From NCBI GenBank assembly GCA_016432545.1, contig CP066694.1:248001-312000 (forward strand): a stretch of 64,000 bases of DNA, read 5' to 3'. This DNA comes from an archaeon. GTDB lineage: Archaea; Thermoproteota; Nitrososphaeria; Nitrososphaerales; Gagatemarchaeaceae. Shown here piece after piece: positions 56,130 through 64,000 of this stretch (position 1 is the first letter of the stretch; each line of letters begins with the position of its first letter). Under the pieces are notes generated by a model, which saw only the letters and a list, made by a program, of their open reading frames with translations, did no database searches and was not told the origin of the DNA. The position numbers and the translations under genes are program-made.

Positions 56130-58669
56130 CCTGACCAGAAGAGGTCCAGCGTAGTCGCGCCGAGCATCTCGTCGAAGCTGAAGTCCAGCGCGTCCAGCAT
56201 CTGGTCGAACATCGAATGGGCATACTCGATGTACTTGTCGGCGTCTACGTCGTCCACGCGGGCGAGCTCCACCGGCCTCACGTATGGCGGGCTCCTGGTC
56301 TTCACATATTGGATGATCTCCCCCGCTTTGATCTCCCGACCCTTGTCTTCGAGCAGCTTCGCCGCCCTGACGTGCTGGGGCGTCGTCCCGTTGTACTTCT
56401 CCGTCGTCTTGCCCATCATCACGTTGAACGCCAGGTCCTCGACCGCGACCTTCTTCCCCTTCAAGTCCCCGATCATCTTCGTAAGGAGCTCGCGGATGTT
56501 CGCCCTTGCTCGTTCAAAGTCCTCAGTGGTCTTGACCCTGCTCAGGATTTCGAGCGCCTGGTAGAAGGTCCTCTTCAGGAACTCTGGGGTCTGCGATTTC
56601 TTTCCCGTCAGGCCCCTTATGTCCACCGTACCATCTGGGAGGACGCCGAAGTAGTTCTTCTTGCGACTGCTGAAGGCGACGTACCTGTAGACCTTGTCCA
56701 GGTCCAGCTCGACACCCAGCTCTCCGTCCGCCCACTTTGAAATCGTAGTTATCTGGTCTCTGGAGGGATTCTTCAGGAAGAGGCTGTCCGTATCCCCGTA
56801 GAGGACCTCTATCCCAAGCTCGGTGCTCTTCTGGATGGTCTTCGTAATCGCGTACCTCCCGAGGGCAGCGGTCGCCTCCGCGACTGGAAGGCAGTAGAAC
56901 GCGAAGGTCTCAAAGCCCATCGCGCCGTAGGTCGCGTTGAGGAAGACCTTGAGGCCCTGAGTGACCACGTTGTAGAGCTCTCTCTCCTCCTTTGAGATCG
57001 ACTGGTCCTTTGTCAGCGGTTTGTAGTGGCTCACTCGGAGGTCCCTCAGTGAGCCGGTCACCAGGCTGGTGATCCCCTTCCTCTTCCTGCAGACCCAGGA
57101 TGAGGTGTCAGGGACCACGTTGGTCCTGCACTCTTCGTGGGGACAGTTCACAGTCTCATAGGAAAGGTTGTAGACCTTGATCAGGCTCGGGTACAGGCTC
57201 GCGAAGTCGAGCACCGAGACGTCGAAGTATATGCCCGGCTTCGGCTCGATCACGAGCCCGCCCTTGTACTTCTTCCCCTTGATCACGGCCTGAGACGAGG
57301 CGCCTCCCTTCTCAGAGAGCTCGTCCTGCCTTGGGATGAGGGCCCCGAGCCTCCTGTGCTCGAAGAAGAGCATGCTCCTGATCCAATTCGAGACCCCCAG
57401 CCTCGATACGTCGTTGATCGGCATCTTCCCTATCCTTGAGATGACCAGCAGCAGCTTCATCACCAGACCCCCTCCGGTCGAAGTCAGCTCGAAGGTGAGC
57501 TGGGAGTCGTTGAGGCAGTACTCGCCAAGCTTCGCAAGAGGAAGGTCTCCTATCTCGCCCTCGAATTCGACCTTGGACTTGTTGAGGAGGGACTCCGAGA
57601 TTCCGTTCAGAGTGTGGTCCGAATACTTGTTGCTGAACGCGTAAACCTGTATGGACCTGTTCCTGAAGAACTGGTAGAGGTCTATGTGCACGCCGTGTTT
57701 CAGGGTGGAAGCCACCCTCTCCAGCTGGATCGGGTTCTCAGCTTCAGGGATGCCGATCTCCTCGGCCCTGTGCTTGAGGTACCTCAGGTCGAAGTCGTCC
57801 CCGTTGAAGGTAACCACGACCGGGTACTCCATGATCTTCCACATGACCGCCCTCAATAGAGAGCGCTCATCCTCGAAGACCTCCGCGGCGAAGGGCGCTC
57901 CCTTCAGACCTTCGGTGTCCTTCCCCGACCTAAGCAGATAGACGGTGCGCTCGGCCTCGTTGAAGAAAGAGACGGCAATCACCGGCTGTTTCGGGTTCTC
58001 GGGGTCGGGTAGGCGGCCGGCCTCGTTGGCCACTTCGATGTCGAGCGCGACCCTTTTGAACTCGGAGAGCGGCTCGCCGAGGAGCTCGGCCCACTCCTTC
58101 AGATAAGGGGCGAATTCGGGCGGGTTCCTCTGGAGGAGCTGCGCCAGCGACACGGCGACCCTCTCGGGCAGGTCCTTCCTAGCTGGTATCACCTTCCCGG
58201 CGGAGACCGTGTAGTAGGTCCCCATGCGCAGGCCCCTGTCGTACGCGAAGTTCTCGTAGTACTTGATGTCTGCCTCCCAAGCTTTGATGCGGTCGCGGAT
58301 GCTGTCGTTGCCCCCTCCTATCGCCAGCGGGTCTGTGGTCACGATCTTCCTCAGGGTGACCTTCCTGTCGTTCAGGAGGTCCTCCCGCTCCTCGTCCAGT
58401 ATCTCGACCACGTCCTTCCTCTTCGCGATTTCAGTCAGCTCCGACCTCTCGAGCCGGGTGTAGCAGTACGGCCTGTGACCGGTGTTGTCTTTCCAGTGCC
58501 AGAACCTGCCGGCCTCCTGGTCATAGAATTTGAGCACCGCAAGCCTGGAGTCGCCGTCGTAGAACGCGGATGCGAGAAGGGACTCCTTCATCTCCTCGAC
58601 AGGGGTCATCAGTTCGGAGAGCCTCTTCGCAGGGTCCCCTCGGTCCCCGGAGGAGATTGAACTCTGCAA
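56126..58669 (-). CDS. polB: Family B DNA polymerase
   Basis: A replicative or repair polymerase with 3'-5' proofreading. Exo I is ALDIEVANEAG near residue 208, Exo II VTFNGDDFDLRYL near 289, and Exo III YCLNDSQLTFEL near 384. The polymerase motifs are DFASLYPSLI near 488, KVFLNATYGAMG near 574 and YGDTDSLFL near 624, so both activities should be intact. The Cys pairs CPHEEC (509-514) and WVC (527) may bind zinc or a cluster. The 847-residue length is typical. The start is TTG 58669, about 31 nt after a TATA-like CTTATCTG. Confidence 0.96.
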   Translation of the reverse strand: MQSSISSGDRGDPAKRLSELMTPVEEMKESLLASAFYDGDSRLAVLKFYDQEAGRFWHWKDNTGHRPYCYTRLERSELTEIAKRKDVVEILDEEREDLLNDRKVTLRKIVTTDPLAIGGGNDSIRDRIKAWEADIKYYENFAYDRGLRMGTYYTVSAGKVIPARKDLPERVAVSLAQLLQRNPPEFAPYLKEWAELLGEPLSEFKRVALDIEVANEAGRLPDPENPKQPVIAVSFFNEAERTVYLLRSGKDTEGLKGAPFAAEVFEDERSLLRAVMWKIMEYPVVVTFNGDDFDLRYLKHRAEEIGIPEAENPIQLERVASTLKHGVHIDLYQFFRNRSIQVYAFSNKYSDHTLNGISESLLNKSKVEFEGEIGDLPLAKLGEYCLNDSQLTFELTSTGGGLVMKLLLVISRIGKMPINDVSRLGVSNWIRSMLFFEHRRLGALIPRQDELSEKGGASSQAVIKGKKYKGGLVIEPKPGIYFDVSVLDFASLYPSLIKVYNLSYETVNCPHEECRTNVVPDTSSWVCRKRKGITSLVTGSLRDLRVSHYKPLTKDQSISKEERELYNVVTQGLKVFLNATYGAMGFETFAFYCLPVAEATAALGRYAITKTIQKSTELGIEVLYGDTDSLFLKNPSRDQITTISKWADGELGVELDLDKVYRYVAFSSRKKNYFGVLPDGTVDIRGLTGKKSQTPEFLKRTFYQALEILSRVKTTEDFERARANIRELLTKMIGDLKGKKVAVEDLAFNVMMGKTTEKYNGTTPQHVRAAKLLEDKGREIKAGEIIQYVKTRSPPYVRPVELARVDDVDADKYIEYAHSMFDQMLDALDFSFDEMLGATTLDLFWSG

Positions 58670-58735
58670 GGTGTCTCCGACGGAGCGCAGACCGCAGATA
58701 AGGGTAACTGGGACTCCCGAGGGAAATCAGCACAG

Positions 58736-58743
58736 CTTATAAC
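58736..58743 (+). promoter_or_regulatory. TATA box of the membrane protein gene at 58767
   Basis: CTTATAAC is centred 28 nt before TTG 58767, consistent with leaderless transcription divergent from polB. Confidence 0.55.
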
Positions 58744-58766
58744 GACTTGAAGGGGCGCCTCAGCAG

Positions 58767-59138
58767 TTGCCCGACGTCATACAAATCATCAGGACCAATG
58801 CAGCGTATCTCTTCCTGGCGGCGGCAGTGGGATGGGTCGGGCTAGCGATCTATGCGAGCTCGGCGCTGATATCCTGGCCCGTGTTCACGATGGCGGTCGG
58901 CGGGATACTCTTGAGGGTGAGGCCCGGGGACAGGCTGACTTGGGCGTGGGCCGCGTCGTCCGCATTTCTTGGGTTCCTCGTCTCCTCGTACAAGGTCTAC
59001 GCGTCGTCACAGCTGCTCTTTGGGCCGTTCTCGACAGTCTCCGCGGTCTCAGTGGGAGGGTTCGCTGTCTTCGCGCTGTACCATCTGGTCCTCCTCTACT
59101 CGGGGACCGCCACGGGTAAGGCCTCTAAATCAGACTAG
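58767..59138 (+). CDS. Hypothetical membrane protein, four helices
   Basis: The 123-residue protein has four hydrophobic helices (residues 12-33, 35-50, 57-78, 88-115) and a short polar tail (TATGKASKSD). No motif identifies a family. It starts with TTG 58767, with good TATA spacing. It converges on the next membrane protein gene with a 14-base overlap of the 3' ends. Function unknown. Confidence 0.62.
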   Translation: MPDVIQIIRTNAAYLFLAAAVGWVGLAIYASSALISWPVFTMAVGGILLRVRPGDRLTWAWAASSAFLGFLVSSYKVYASSQLLFGPFSTVSAVSVGGFAVFALYHLVLLYSGTATGKASKSD

Positions 59139-59649
59139 AGCTGCTGAGTCTCCGCATGAAGTAGACTGAATACCCGCTTATCACGAAGAGAGCAGAGAAG
59201 GCCCTAGTCGCGAAGACAAAGCTCCACGGGACCGGGTAGTTGCTGAACAGGGCGTCGGGGTTGGGAAAGTTGGATGTCAGCGCGGCTACGCTGTAGGTCG
59301 CCCCCCAAAGCATGAAGTTGTAGAGGATCTCGTAAGCTGATGAAAAGGCGACGACGAACCCTGTCATCTGGAGGAACGAGAGGACCCATCCCGGCCACCT
59401 GGATATCCTGGACTCCCAGAGCCTAAGCCCGGAGTAGAAGAGCGAGACGCATGCGACGCTGAAGTAGGTCACCGGCTGGGCGAAGTAGGGAGGGAAGGGC
59501 CAGTAGACGTCGACCAGGACCTGCCCCACGGCCAGGCTGGTCCCGAAATAGCCCAACGACTCGATGAGCCCGTAGGCCACCACGACGACGATGGAGAGGA
59601 AGGACGTCCAGGCGATCACGGAGAACATCAGCCTGGTGTTCCTGTCCAT
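59125..59649 (-). CDS. Hypothetical membrane protein, four helices
   Basis: The 174-residue protein has hydrophobic helices at about residues 8-30, 58-75, 85-110 and 145-165. Aromatic-rich extracytoplasmic loops separate them (VDVYWPFPPYFAQPVTYF and NFPNPDALFSNYPVPWSF). No family is recognised. ATG 59649 is 30 nt from the TATA-like CTTTAAGG at 59675-59682, supporting the start. It is divergent from the GT2 gene and may belong with cell-envelope functions. Confidence 0.62.
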   Translation of the reverse strand: MDRNTRLMFSVIAWTSFLSIVVVVAYGLIESLGYFGTSLAVGQVLVDVYWPFPPYFAQPVTYFSVACVSLFYSGLRLWESRISRWPGWVLSFLQMTGFVVAFSSAYEILYNFMLWGATYSVAALTSNFPNPDALFSNYPVPWSFVFATRAFSALFVISGYSVYFMRRLSSSSLI

Positions 59650-59701
59650 CGGCCCTCTGCGCGGCTCCTTGCATCTTTAAGGCTTGAACGAGTAGAAACC
59701 A

Positions 59702-59709
59702 GATATAGT
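59702..59709 (+). promoter_or_regulatory. TATA box of the surface-glycan GT2 gene
   Basis: GATATAGT is centred 30 nt before TTG 59736, supporting that start and a leaderless message. Confidence 0.5.
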
Positions 59710-59735
59710 ATGGGGAGCCCCGGAGCCCAGCACGC

Positions 59736-61163
59736 TTGTTCGAATTCGCGCTGCTCCTCCTCGTAGGAATCTTCAGCGCTCCGGTCTTCCTGTTCACCGC
59801 ATACAGCCTTGTCCTCCTCGTGGCGAGCCTCTCTTACAAGGAAACTGGCGGGGGGACTGGGGCCTCAAAGTCGAAGAGGGTCACCGTCCTTCTTGCAGTC
59901 TACAACGAAGGGGCTGTAGTGTCTGGGTCCTTGGACGCAGTCCTGCAGCTAGAGTACCCCCCCGAGCTTCTGGATGTGGTAATCGCTGACGACTCCGACG
60001 ACAGCACCAAGTCGATCGTGGACGGATATGCTGCGAAGCTTCGCGAGGCCGGCATCAAGACCTGGGTCTCCAGGAGGCCCGGGAGGCAAGGCTTCAAGGC
60101 TGGCGCTCTGAACGCAGCTGCTAGCGGCCTGGGCGGGGACTACACCCTCCTCATCGACGCAGACTCCAGGGTCTCCACGAAGGCGCTCCTCTCATCTCTG
60201 GCCGCCCTCTCCGACGGCTCGCTCTCTTTCGTGTCCTATCGGGTCGGGCACTTCAACAGGGACCTCAACCTGGTAACCAGGGCTTTCGCTCTCTTCCAGG
60301 ACACAGTCGACTCGCTCCAGAAGATGGGAACGACTAGACTGCGCGCCCCCTACTCCCTTCAGGGGGGGTTCGCCCTCGTCTCCACCGCGGCGTTGGCCAA
60401 GGCAGGCTTCTGGAGAGAAGGGATACTAGCAGAGGACGCAGACCTTTCGTGCAGGCTCTTCTCGGCTGGGTTCAGGGGAGCATACCTGAGCTCCTCTGAG
60501 GTCCTCAGTGAAGACCCGTCCAGCCTCAGGGTCTGGAAGAGGCAGGCGGGGAGGGTAGCCCAGGGGTGGGCTCAGTGCCTGAGAGCCAACTTCCTCAAGA
60601 TCCTGACCAGTTCCTCGCTCGGCCTTCTCCCCAAGGTGGCTCTGTTGCTCACGCTCCTCTCTCCCCTCGCAGCCCTCAGCTGGCTGGTGGTGACAATTTC
60701 TAGCGCCGTTGTACTTAGCCTGGGCCTCATCGACCAGTCGACGTCTATCTTCGCGAACCCGTTCTTCGTCTTCATGGTGACCCTCCCCGTCGTCATCTTC
60801 TATGTCGCGGGGGTACGGTCTCTGCGGTGGCGGCACAGGATGGATGCCCGCAATCTGGCAGTCCTGCCTGCCCTCTCCTACATGCTCACGAGCATGTTCA
60901 CGATTTCAGCCATCTCATTCCTCGCCGGTCTCGCGGGACGGCCCGGGACCTTCTTCAGGACCCCCAAGGGCGCTGGAGCTACAGGCGCCGACAAGCAGAG
61001 GACAGAGGGGACGCCCATCCTTCTTGCCGAAGGGTCACTGTCCACCGTGGCAGTCCTCCTCTCCGTCCCGGTCTTTTTGCACGGTGGCTTCCTCCTCGGG
61101 CTCTCCCTCTTGGGGTTCGGACTGGCAACCCTGAAGTCCATGGAATTGTCGAGGCTCTTCTGA
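59736..61163 (+). CDS. Membrane-bound family 2 glycosyltransferase (cellulose/hyaluronan synthase-like)
   Basis: A processive-type glycosyltransferase that uses an NDP-sugar at the cytoplasmic face. One N-terminal helix is followed by the GT-A domain: VLLAVYNEGAVVSGSLDAVL, VIADDSDDSTKSIV, the DxD motif in LLIDADSRVSTKAL, QGGFALVSTAALAKAGF, and the acceptor region EDADLSCRLFSAGFRGAYL. A variant of the QxxRW motif (RQAGRVAQGWAQ) precedes several C-terminal membrane helices. It starts with TTG 59736. The genes behind it suggest synthesis of a surface glycan or glycolipid. Confidence 0.92.
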   Translation: MFEFALLLLVGIFSAPVFLFTAYSLVLLVASLSYKETGGGTGASKSKRVTVLLAVYNEGAVVSGSLDAVLQLEYPPELLDVVIADDSDDSTKSIVDGYAAKLREAGIKTWVSRRPGRQGFKAGALNAAASGLGGDYTLLIDADSRVSTKALLSSLAALSDGSLSFVSYRVGHFNRDLNLVTRAFALFQDTVDSLQKMGTTRLRAPYSLQGGFALVSTAALAKAGFWREGILAEDADLSCRLFSAGFRGAYLSSSEVLSEDPSSLRVWKRQAGRVAQGWAQCLRANFLKILTSSSLGLLPKVALLLTLLSPLAALSWLVVTISSAVVLSLGLIDQSTSIFANPFFVFMVTLPVVIFYVAGVRSLRWRHRMDARNLAVLPALSYMLTSMFTISAISFLAGLAGRPGTFFRTPKGAGATGADKQRTEGTPILLAEGSLSTVAVLLSVPVFLHGGFLLGLSLLGFGLATLKSMELSRLF

Positions 61164-61165
61164 GA

Positions 61166-61603
61166 TTGAGCCTGACCCTCCTCTTCTTCTGGATTCAGGG
61201 TGCCTTCGTCGCGCTCGCTTTCCTTGAGAGAAGCATCGAGGGAGACAAGGCGGGCGGGGAGGCGACCTGGGGATGGCGCAAGAGCATCCTCGGGTACAGG
61301 CTCAAGGAGTACCACTTCTGGCTGTGGTTCGTCGTCGTTCCGCTCTTCGTCTACTCCCCCTTGCTCGTCTTGGGGCCGGACATCAGAGCCTTCCTCGTCC
61401 TGACCTCGGCCTTTCTTGTCGGCGGGGTGCTGGAAGACTTCGTCTACTTCCTCGTGAACCCACACTATGGAATCGCAAAGTGGAACAGCAGGGACGCCAA
61501 GTGGATGCCCTGGTTCAAGCTTGGAAGGGCCGAGGTGCCTCAATTTTACGTCAGGAACCTCCTCATCTCCGCAGTCGCTCTCTACCTAGCCTTCGCATAT
61601 TGA
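61166..61603 (+). CDS. Hypothetical membrane protein of the glycan cluster
   Basis: TTG 61166 lies two bases after the GT2 stop and gives 145 residues with four hydrophobic helices. Between them lies a conserved-looking loop (GWRKSILGYRLKEYHFWLWF) and a second loop with FVYFLVNPHYGIAKWNSRDA and KWMPWFKLG. A CTG at 61160 overlapping the GT2 stop is an alternative start. The same-frame extension back to 60827 is antisense-like noise. The close spacing indicates a role with the glycosyltransferase. No family is recognised. Confidence 0.62.
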   Translation: MSLTLLFFWIQGAFVALAFLERSIEGDKAGGEATWGWRKSILGYRLKEYHFWLWFVVVPLFVYSPLLVLGPDIRAFLVLTSAFLVGGVLEDFVYFLVNPHYGIAKWNSRDAKWMPWFKLGRAEVPQFYVRNLLISAVALYLAFAY

Positions 61604-61640
61604 AGGCGCCATGGCGAAAAGCCGCGGCAGGCAACAGCGC

Positions 61641-61648
61641 TCATATAG
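61641..61648 (+). promoter_or_regulatory. TATA box of the aminotransferase gene
   Basis: TCATATAG is centred 25 nt before ATG 61670, the distance for a leaderless mRNA. Confidence 0.5.
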
Positions 61649-61669
61649 TCACCTCTTGGACGAGAATCC

Positions 61670-62788
61670 ATGGATGAGAAGTTCATAGCGATCAACCGAC
61701 CGATACTCGGAAAAGAGGAGCGGACCTCAGTCCTGGACGTCCTGTCCAGTGGGCGCTTGAGCGACACTTCCATGGAGGGTGGCAAGTACGTAAGGGAGTT
61801 CGAGGCCAAACTCCGCGCACTCCTAGGGGCAAAGCACGCAATCGCAGTCAACTCCGGGACGGCCGCCCTCCATACAGTCTTACTCGCGCTTGGGGTAGGG
61901 CCAGGGGACGAGGTAGTAGTGCCGTCCTTCACGTTTGTCGCGACGGCCAACGTAGTCCTGGCGTGCGGAGCGCGCCCTGTCTTTGTCGACATACGCGAGG
62001 ACTACAACATGGACCCAGACGCTTTCAAGGGCGCTATCACTTCCAAGACTAAGGCTGTCATCCCTGTACACCTCTATGGATACCCAGCTGACATGGACGA
62101 GATTAGAGAGACGGCCCGTACCAAGTCGGTCGCGGTCGTCGAAGACGCCGCCGAGTCGCTCGGAGCCACCTACAGAGGCAAGCAGACAGGAACCCTCTCG
62201 GACGCCGGATGCTTCAGTATGTATGCAACCAAGGTCGTCACCTCCGGAGAGGGAGGCGCAATCTCGACCGACAACGACGAGCTCGCTGAGAAGCTCAGGC
62301 TGGTGAGGAATCACGGAATGGTCCACGGCTACGACACACGGCACCTAGGGTTCAACTACAGGCTGCCAGAGCTCGCAGCGGCGCTGGCCTCCTCCCAGAT
62401 GAATCGCCTTCAGGGGTTCCTGGAGGCGAGAGCGAAGAACGTCGCGGCCTTGGAAGGGTTGCTCTCAGGCACAGCAGGTTACAGGTTCACCCAGACGGGC
62501 AGCGATCGAACCCACGTTTTCTACCTGTACACCCTCTACCTGCCTCGCGGGAGAGACTCAGTACTGAAGTCTATGAATGACGCCGGCATCGGAGCCGCGG
62601 TCTACTTCAAACTCCCAGTCCACAGGACCCCTCTCTACGAGAGCATGGGCTACACTTACACGCCACTTCCGAGAACAGACGAGGCCTCTGGCCACGTGCT
62701 CTCCTTGCCCGTCCATCCAGGCCTATCTCAGGGCGATGTCTCCCGAGTGGCGGAGGGATTCAAGACCGCCATGCGCGGCGCTGCCTAG
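61670..62788 (+). CDS. DegT/DnrJ/EryC1/StrS-family sugar aminotransferase
   Basis: A PLP enzyme that aminates keto-sugars attached to nucleotides for surface glycans. Typical elements are GKYVREFEAKLRALLGAKHA, NSGTAALHTVLLALGVGPGD, EVVVPSFTFVATANVVLACG, VIPVHLYGYPADMDEI, VVEDAAESLGATYRGKQTGT and the PLP Lys in CFSMYATKVVTSGEGGAIST near residue 185. FNYRLPELAAALASSQM follows. The 372-residue length is normal. It starts with ATG 61670 and its stop abuts the DPM1-like gene. Confidence 0.94.
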   Translation: MDEKFIAINRPILGKEERTSVLDVLSSGRLSDTSMEGGKYVREFEAKLRALLGAKHAIAVNSGTAALHTVLLALGVGPGDEVVVPSFTFVATANVVLACGARPVFVDIREDYNMDPDAFKGAITSKTKAVIPVHLYGYPADMDEIRETARTKSVAVVEDAAESLGATYRGKQTGTLSDAGCFSMYATKVVTSGEGGAISTDNDELAEKLRLVRNHGMVHGYDTRHLGFNYRLPELAAALASSQMNRLQGFLEARAKNVAALEGLLSGTAGYRFTQTGSDRTHVFYLYTLYLPRGRDSVLKSMNDAGIGAAVYFKLPVHRTPLYESMGYTYTPLPRTDEASGHVLSLPVHPGLSQGDVSRVAEGFKTAMRGAA

Positions 62789-63514
62789 ATGGCCCTCCTC
62801 TCCGCCGGGCCTTTACGGGTCTCCGTGGTCGTTCCTACCTACAACGAGCGGGAGAACGTCGCTCCCCTGGCCGAGGAGGTCCTGCGTGCCCAGGTCGAGG
62901 GGCTCGTCCTCCTGTTTGTTGACGACTCTAGTCCTGACGGAACGGGAGAAGAGTTGGCACGGCTGGCAATTCAAAGACCTTGGATCAGAGTTCATGCGCG
63001 AAACGGCAAGTTGGGCATCGGTAGCGCCTACCAGGATGGGTTCAAGGTCGCACTCTCGGAGCTTTCAGCCGACATAGTCGTCGAGATGGACGCAGACTTC
63101 CAGCATCCGCCGTCGGGGATTCCGGCCTTGGTCCGAGCCGTGCAGGAGGGTGCGGACGTTGCTGTCGGGTCGAGATACGTCCCCGGTGGCTCGGTCGTGG
63201 GATGGGGGCTCTGGCGGAGGGCTGTCAGCAGAGGCGCAAATTCTTACGCGAGGCTCATTCTCGGGCTTACAGTCAAGGACTCGACCTCGGGCTTCAGGGC
63301 ATACTCGAGACGGGCCGCTGAGATAGTCAGCGCCGGGCACCTTCCCGCAAAAGGCTTCGAGTTCCAGGTCGCCTCCTTGAGGGCCTTGAAAACAGGGATG
63401 AAAATAGTGGAAATCCCCTATCAGTTCAGCGCAAGACGCGCCGGGAGTTCGAAGCTGGGCCTCAAGGACGTGGCAAAGTTCTTCGTCGCGGTTTTGAGGC
63501 TGTCCTTCTCGTAA
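62789..63514 (+). CDS. Dolichyl-phosphate mannose synthase-like glycosyltransferase (GT2)
   Basis: Transfers a sugar from an NDP-sugar to a polyprenyl phosphate to make a lipid-linked donor used in glycosylation. The GT-A domain shows VVVPTYNERENVAPLAEEV, LFVDDSSPDGTGEELARL, the catalytic DAD in VVEMDADFQHPPSGIPALV, and VGSRYVPGGSVVGWGLWRRA. The typical C-terminal VKDSTSGFRAYSRRAAEIVS and EIPYQFSARRAGSSKLGLKD follow. It has 241 residues, no membrane tail, so it is the short soluble or peripheral type. It directly follows the aminotransferase gene. Confidence 0.93.
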   Translation: MALLSAGPLRVSVVVPTYNERENVAPLAEEVLRAQVEGLVLLFVDDSSPDGTGEELARLAIQRPWIRVHARNGKLGIGSAYQDGFKVALSELSADIVVEMDADFQHPPSGIPALVRAVQEGADVAVGSRYVPGGSVVGWGLWRRAVSRGANSYARLILGLTVKDSTSGFRAYSRRAAEIVSAGHLPAKGFEFQVASLRALKTGMKIVEIPYQFSARRAGSSKLGLKDVAKFFVAVLRLSFS

Positions 63515-63571
63515 GTCTACTCGGCTGGAAACCCTCAAAAGCTCTGGGACCGCCGAAGCGCCGAAGGAAGA

Positions 63572-64000
63572 TTGTCGGTCAACTGGGCACTTCCATTCGA
63601 GGAGAGAATCTCAGCAGACCCCAAGTTCGCGTCGGTTTCCCCTCAAGCATACCTGACCGAGCACCAAGAGTCTCTCCTCAGAGGCCCTCAGTTCTGGGAA
63701 GACGTTGCTGCCGAGCTCGAGTGGTTCAAGCGCTGGGACGTCGCCCTCGATGCGTCCGACCCCCCCTTCTTCAAGTGGTTCCGCGGCGGCGAGCTCAACG
63801 CCTCATACCTCTGCGTCGACCGGAACATCGAGCTGGGAAGAGGCAAGAGGACGGCTCTGATCTGGGAGGGCGAGAGGATGGACCCCTCGGGCCGACCCGA
63901 TGTCAGGACTCTGACCTACGACCAGCTGTCGGTGGACGTCAACAGGGCGGCACGGATGCTCGCCGAGAACTACGGAGTGCGGAGGGGCGACACGGTCGGG
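63572..64000 (+). CDS. Acyl/acetyl-CoA synthetase (AMP-forming), 5' part
   Basis: The frame is open to the right edge, giving 143 residues. It starts with TTG 63572, preceded by GAAGGAAGA. The N-terminus MSVNWALPFEERISADP is followed by QFWEDVAAELEWFKRWDVAL, then PPFFKWFRGGELNASYLCVD, RTALIWEGERMDPSGRPDVR and LTYDQLSVDVNRAARMLAEN, which is the opening of acetyl-CoA synthetase-type enzymes. They form acyl-CoA from an acid, ATP and CoA. The substrate cannot be decided because the active site lies beyond the window. Confidence 0.88.
   Translation, partial: MSVNWALPFEERISADPKFASVSPQAYLTEHQESLLRGPQFWEDVAAELEWFKRWDVALDASDPPFFKWFRGGELNASYLCVDRNIELGRGKRTALIWEGERMDPSGRPDVRTLTYDQLSVDVNRAARMLAENYGVRRGDTVG

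Noticed and set aside
60827-61165. Upstream extension of the membrane protein gene at 61166
   Set aside because: It lies in a different frame inside the GT2 membrane region, with a shadow-frame composition, and lacks hydrophobic helices.

Overview
The window is one GC-rich stretch of archaeal chromosome, densely packed with genes on both strands. Archaeal markers include ribosomal proteins eS25 and eS26, RNA polymerase subunit Rpo6, Alba, a NurA-HerA pair, a family B DNA polymerase, a tRNA-splicing endonuclease, TrmI, archaeal-type ThrRS and ProRS, and an archaeal phosphoglycerate mutase. TATA boxes lie about 25-35 nt before many start codons, so many transcripts are probably leaderless. The presence of eS25 and eS26 and the style of the winged-helix regulators point to a Thermoproteota/Nitrososphaeria-related lineage. 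That placement is inference from gene content. Coenzyme F420 genes, Tat components and a haem O synthase-like gene suggest F420 redox chemistry and aerobic-type respiration.

Layout. 1-4.5 kb: the 3' end of gatE, then secreted or repetitive surface proteins in an AT-richer, partly decayed patch. 4.5-6.6 kb: glutamine synthetase divergent from an Lrp-type regulator. 6.6-8.6 kb: four small DNA-binding-type proteins. 8.6-11.1 kb: nurA-herA. 11.1-17.0 kb (minus): a type IV pilus operon with secretion ATPase, membrane platform and four pilin-like proteins. 17-23 kb: zinc-finger protein, RidA, Mrp/NBP35 Fe-S carrier with a coupled 30-residue basic ORF, then cofE-cofD-cofC and an amidohydrolase. 23-25.3 kb: an ABC anion-type importer without a visible binding protein. 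25.3-29.6 kb: metallopeptidase-like protein, regulator plus Hsp20-like protein, tatC, tatA, haem O synthase and a membrane protein. 29.7-35.8 kb: nucleotide-sugar and sugar-phosphate genes. 35.8-40.8 kb: GNAT, lysA, GIY-YIG, alba, a frameshifted dehydrogenase, rpo6, a cyclophilin-like protein and eS25. 40.9-54 kb: DNA ligase, NfeD/slipin, DUF47, endA, trmI, membrane proteins, proS, PfkB kinase, eS26, CDP-alcohol phosphatidyltransferase and thrS. 54-58.7 kb: agmatinase-like, GyrI-like, MscS and polB. 58.7-64 kb: membrane proteins, a surface-glycan cluster (GT2, aminotransferase, DPM1-like), and the 5' end of an acyl/acetyl-CoA synthetase.

I see no tRNA, rRNA, CRISPR array, insertion sequence or replication origin. 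The longest stretch without an intact gene, 2684-2924, holds what looks like a gene remnant.

The most unusual signal is in translation initiation. At least five genes (herA, a sugar nucleotidyltransferase, a GlmU-like protein, a GDT1-like membrane protein and a small wHTH protein) have recognisable N-termini upstream of any in-frame ATG, GTG or TTG. In each an in-frame CTG sits where the protein should begin, twice with GGAGG exactly 7 nt ahead. Other notable points are two TATA boxes each placed to serve two divergent leaderless genes, a hairpin that would mask the Shine-Dalgarno of the pilus platform gene, and a single-base frameshift in an otherwise intact dehydrogenase.
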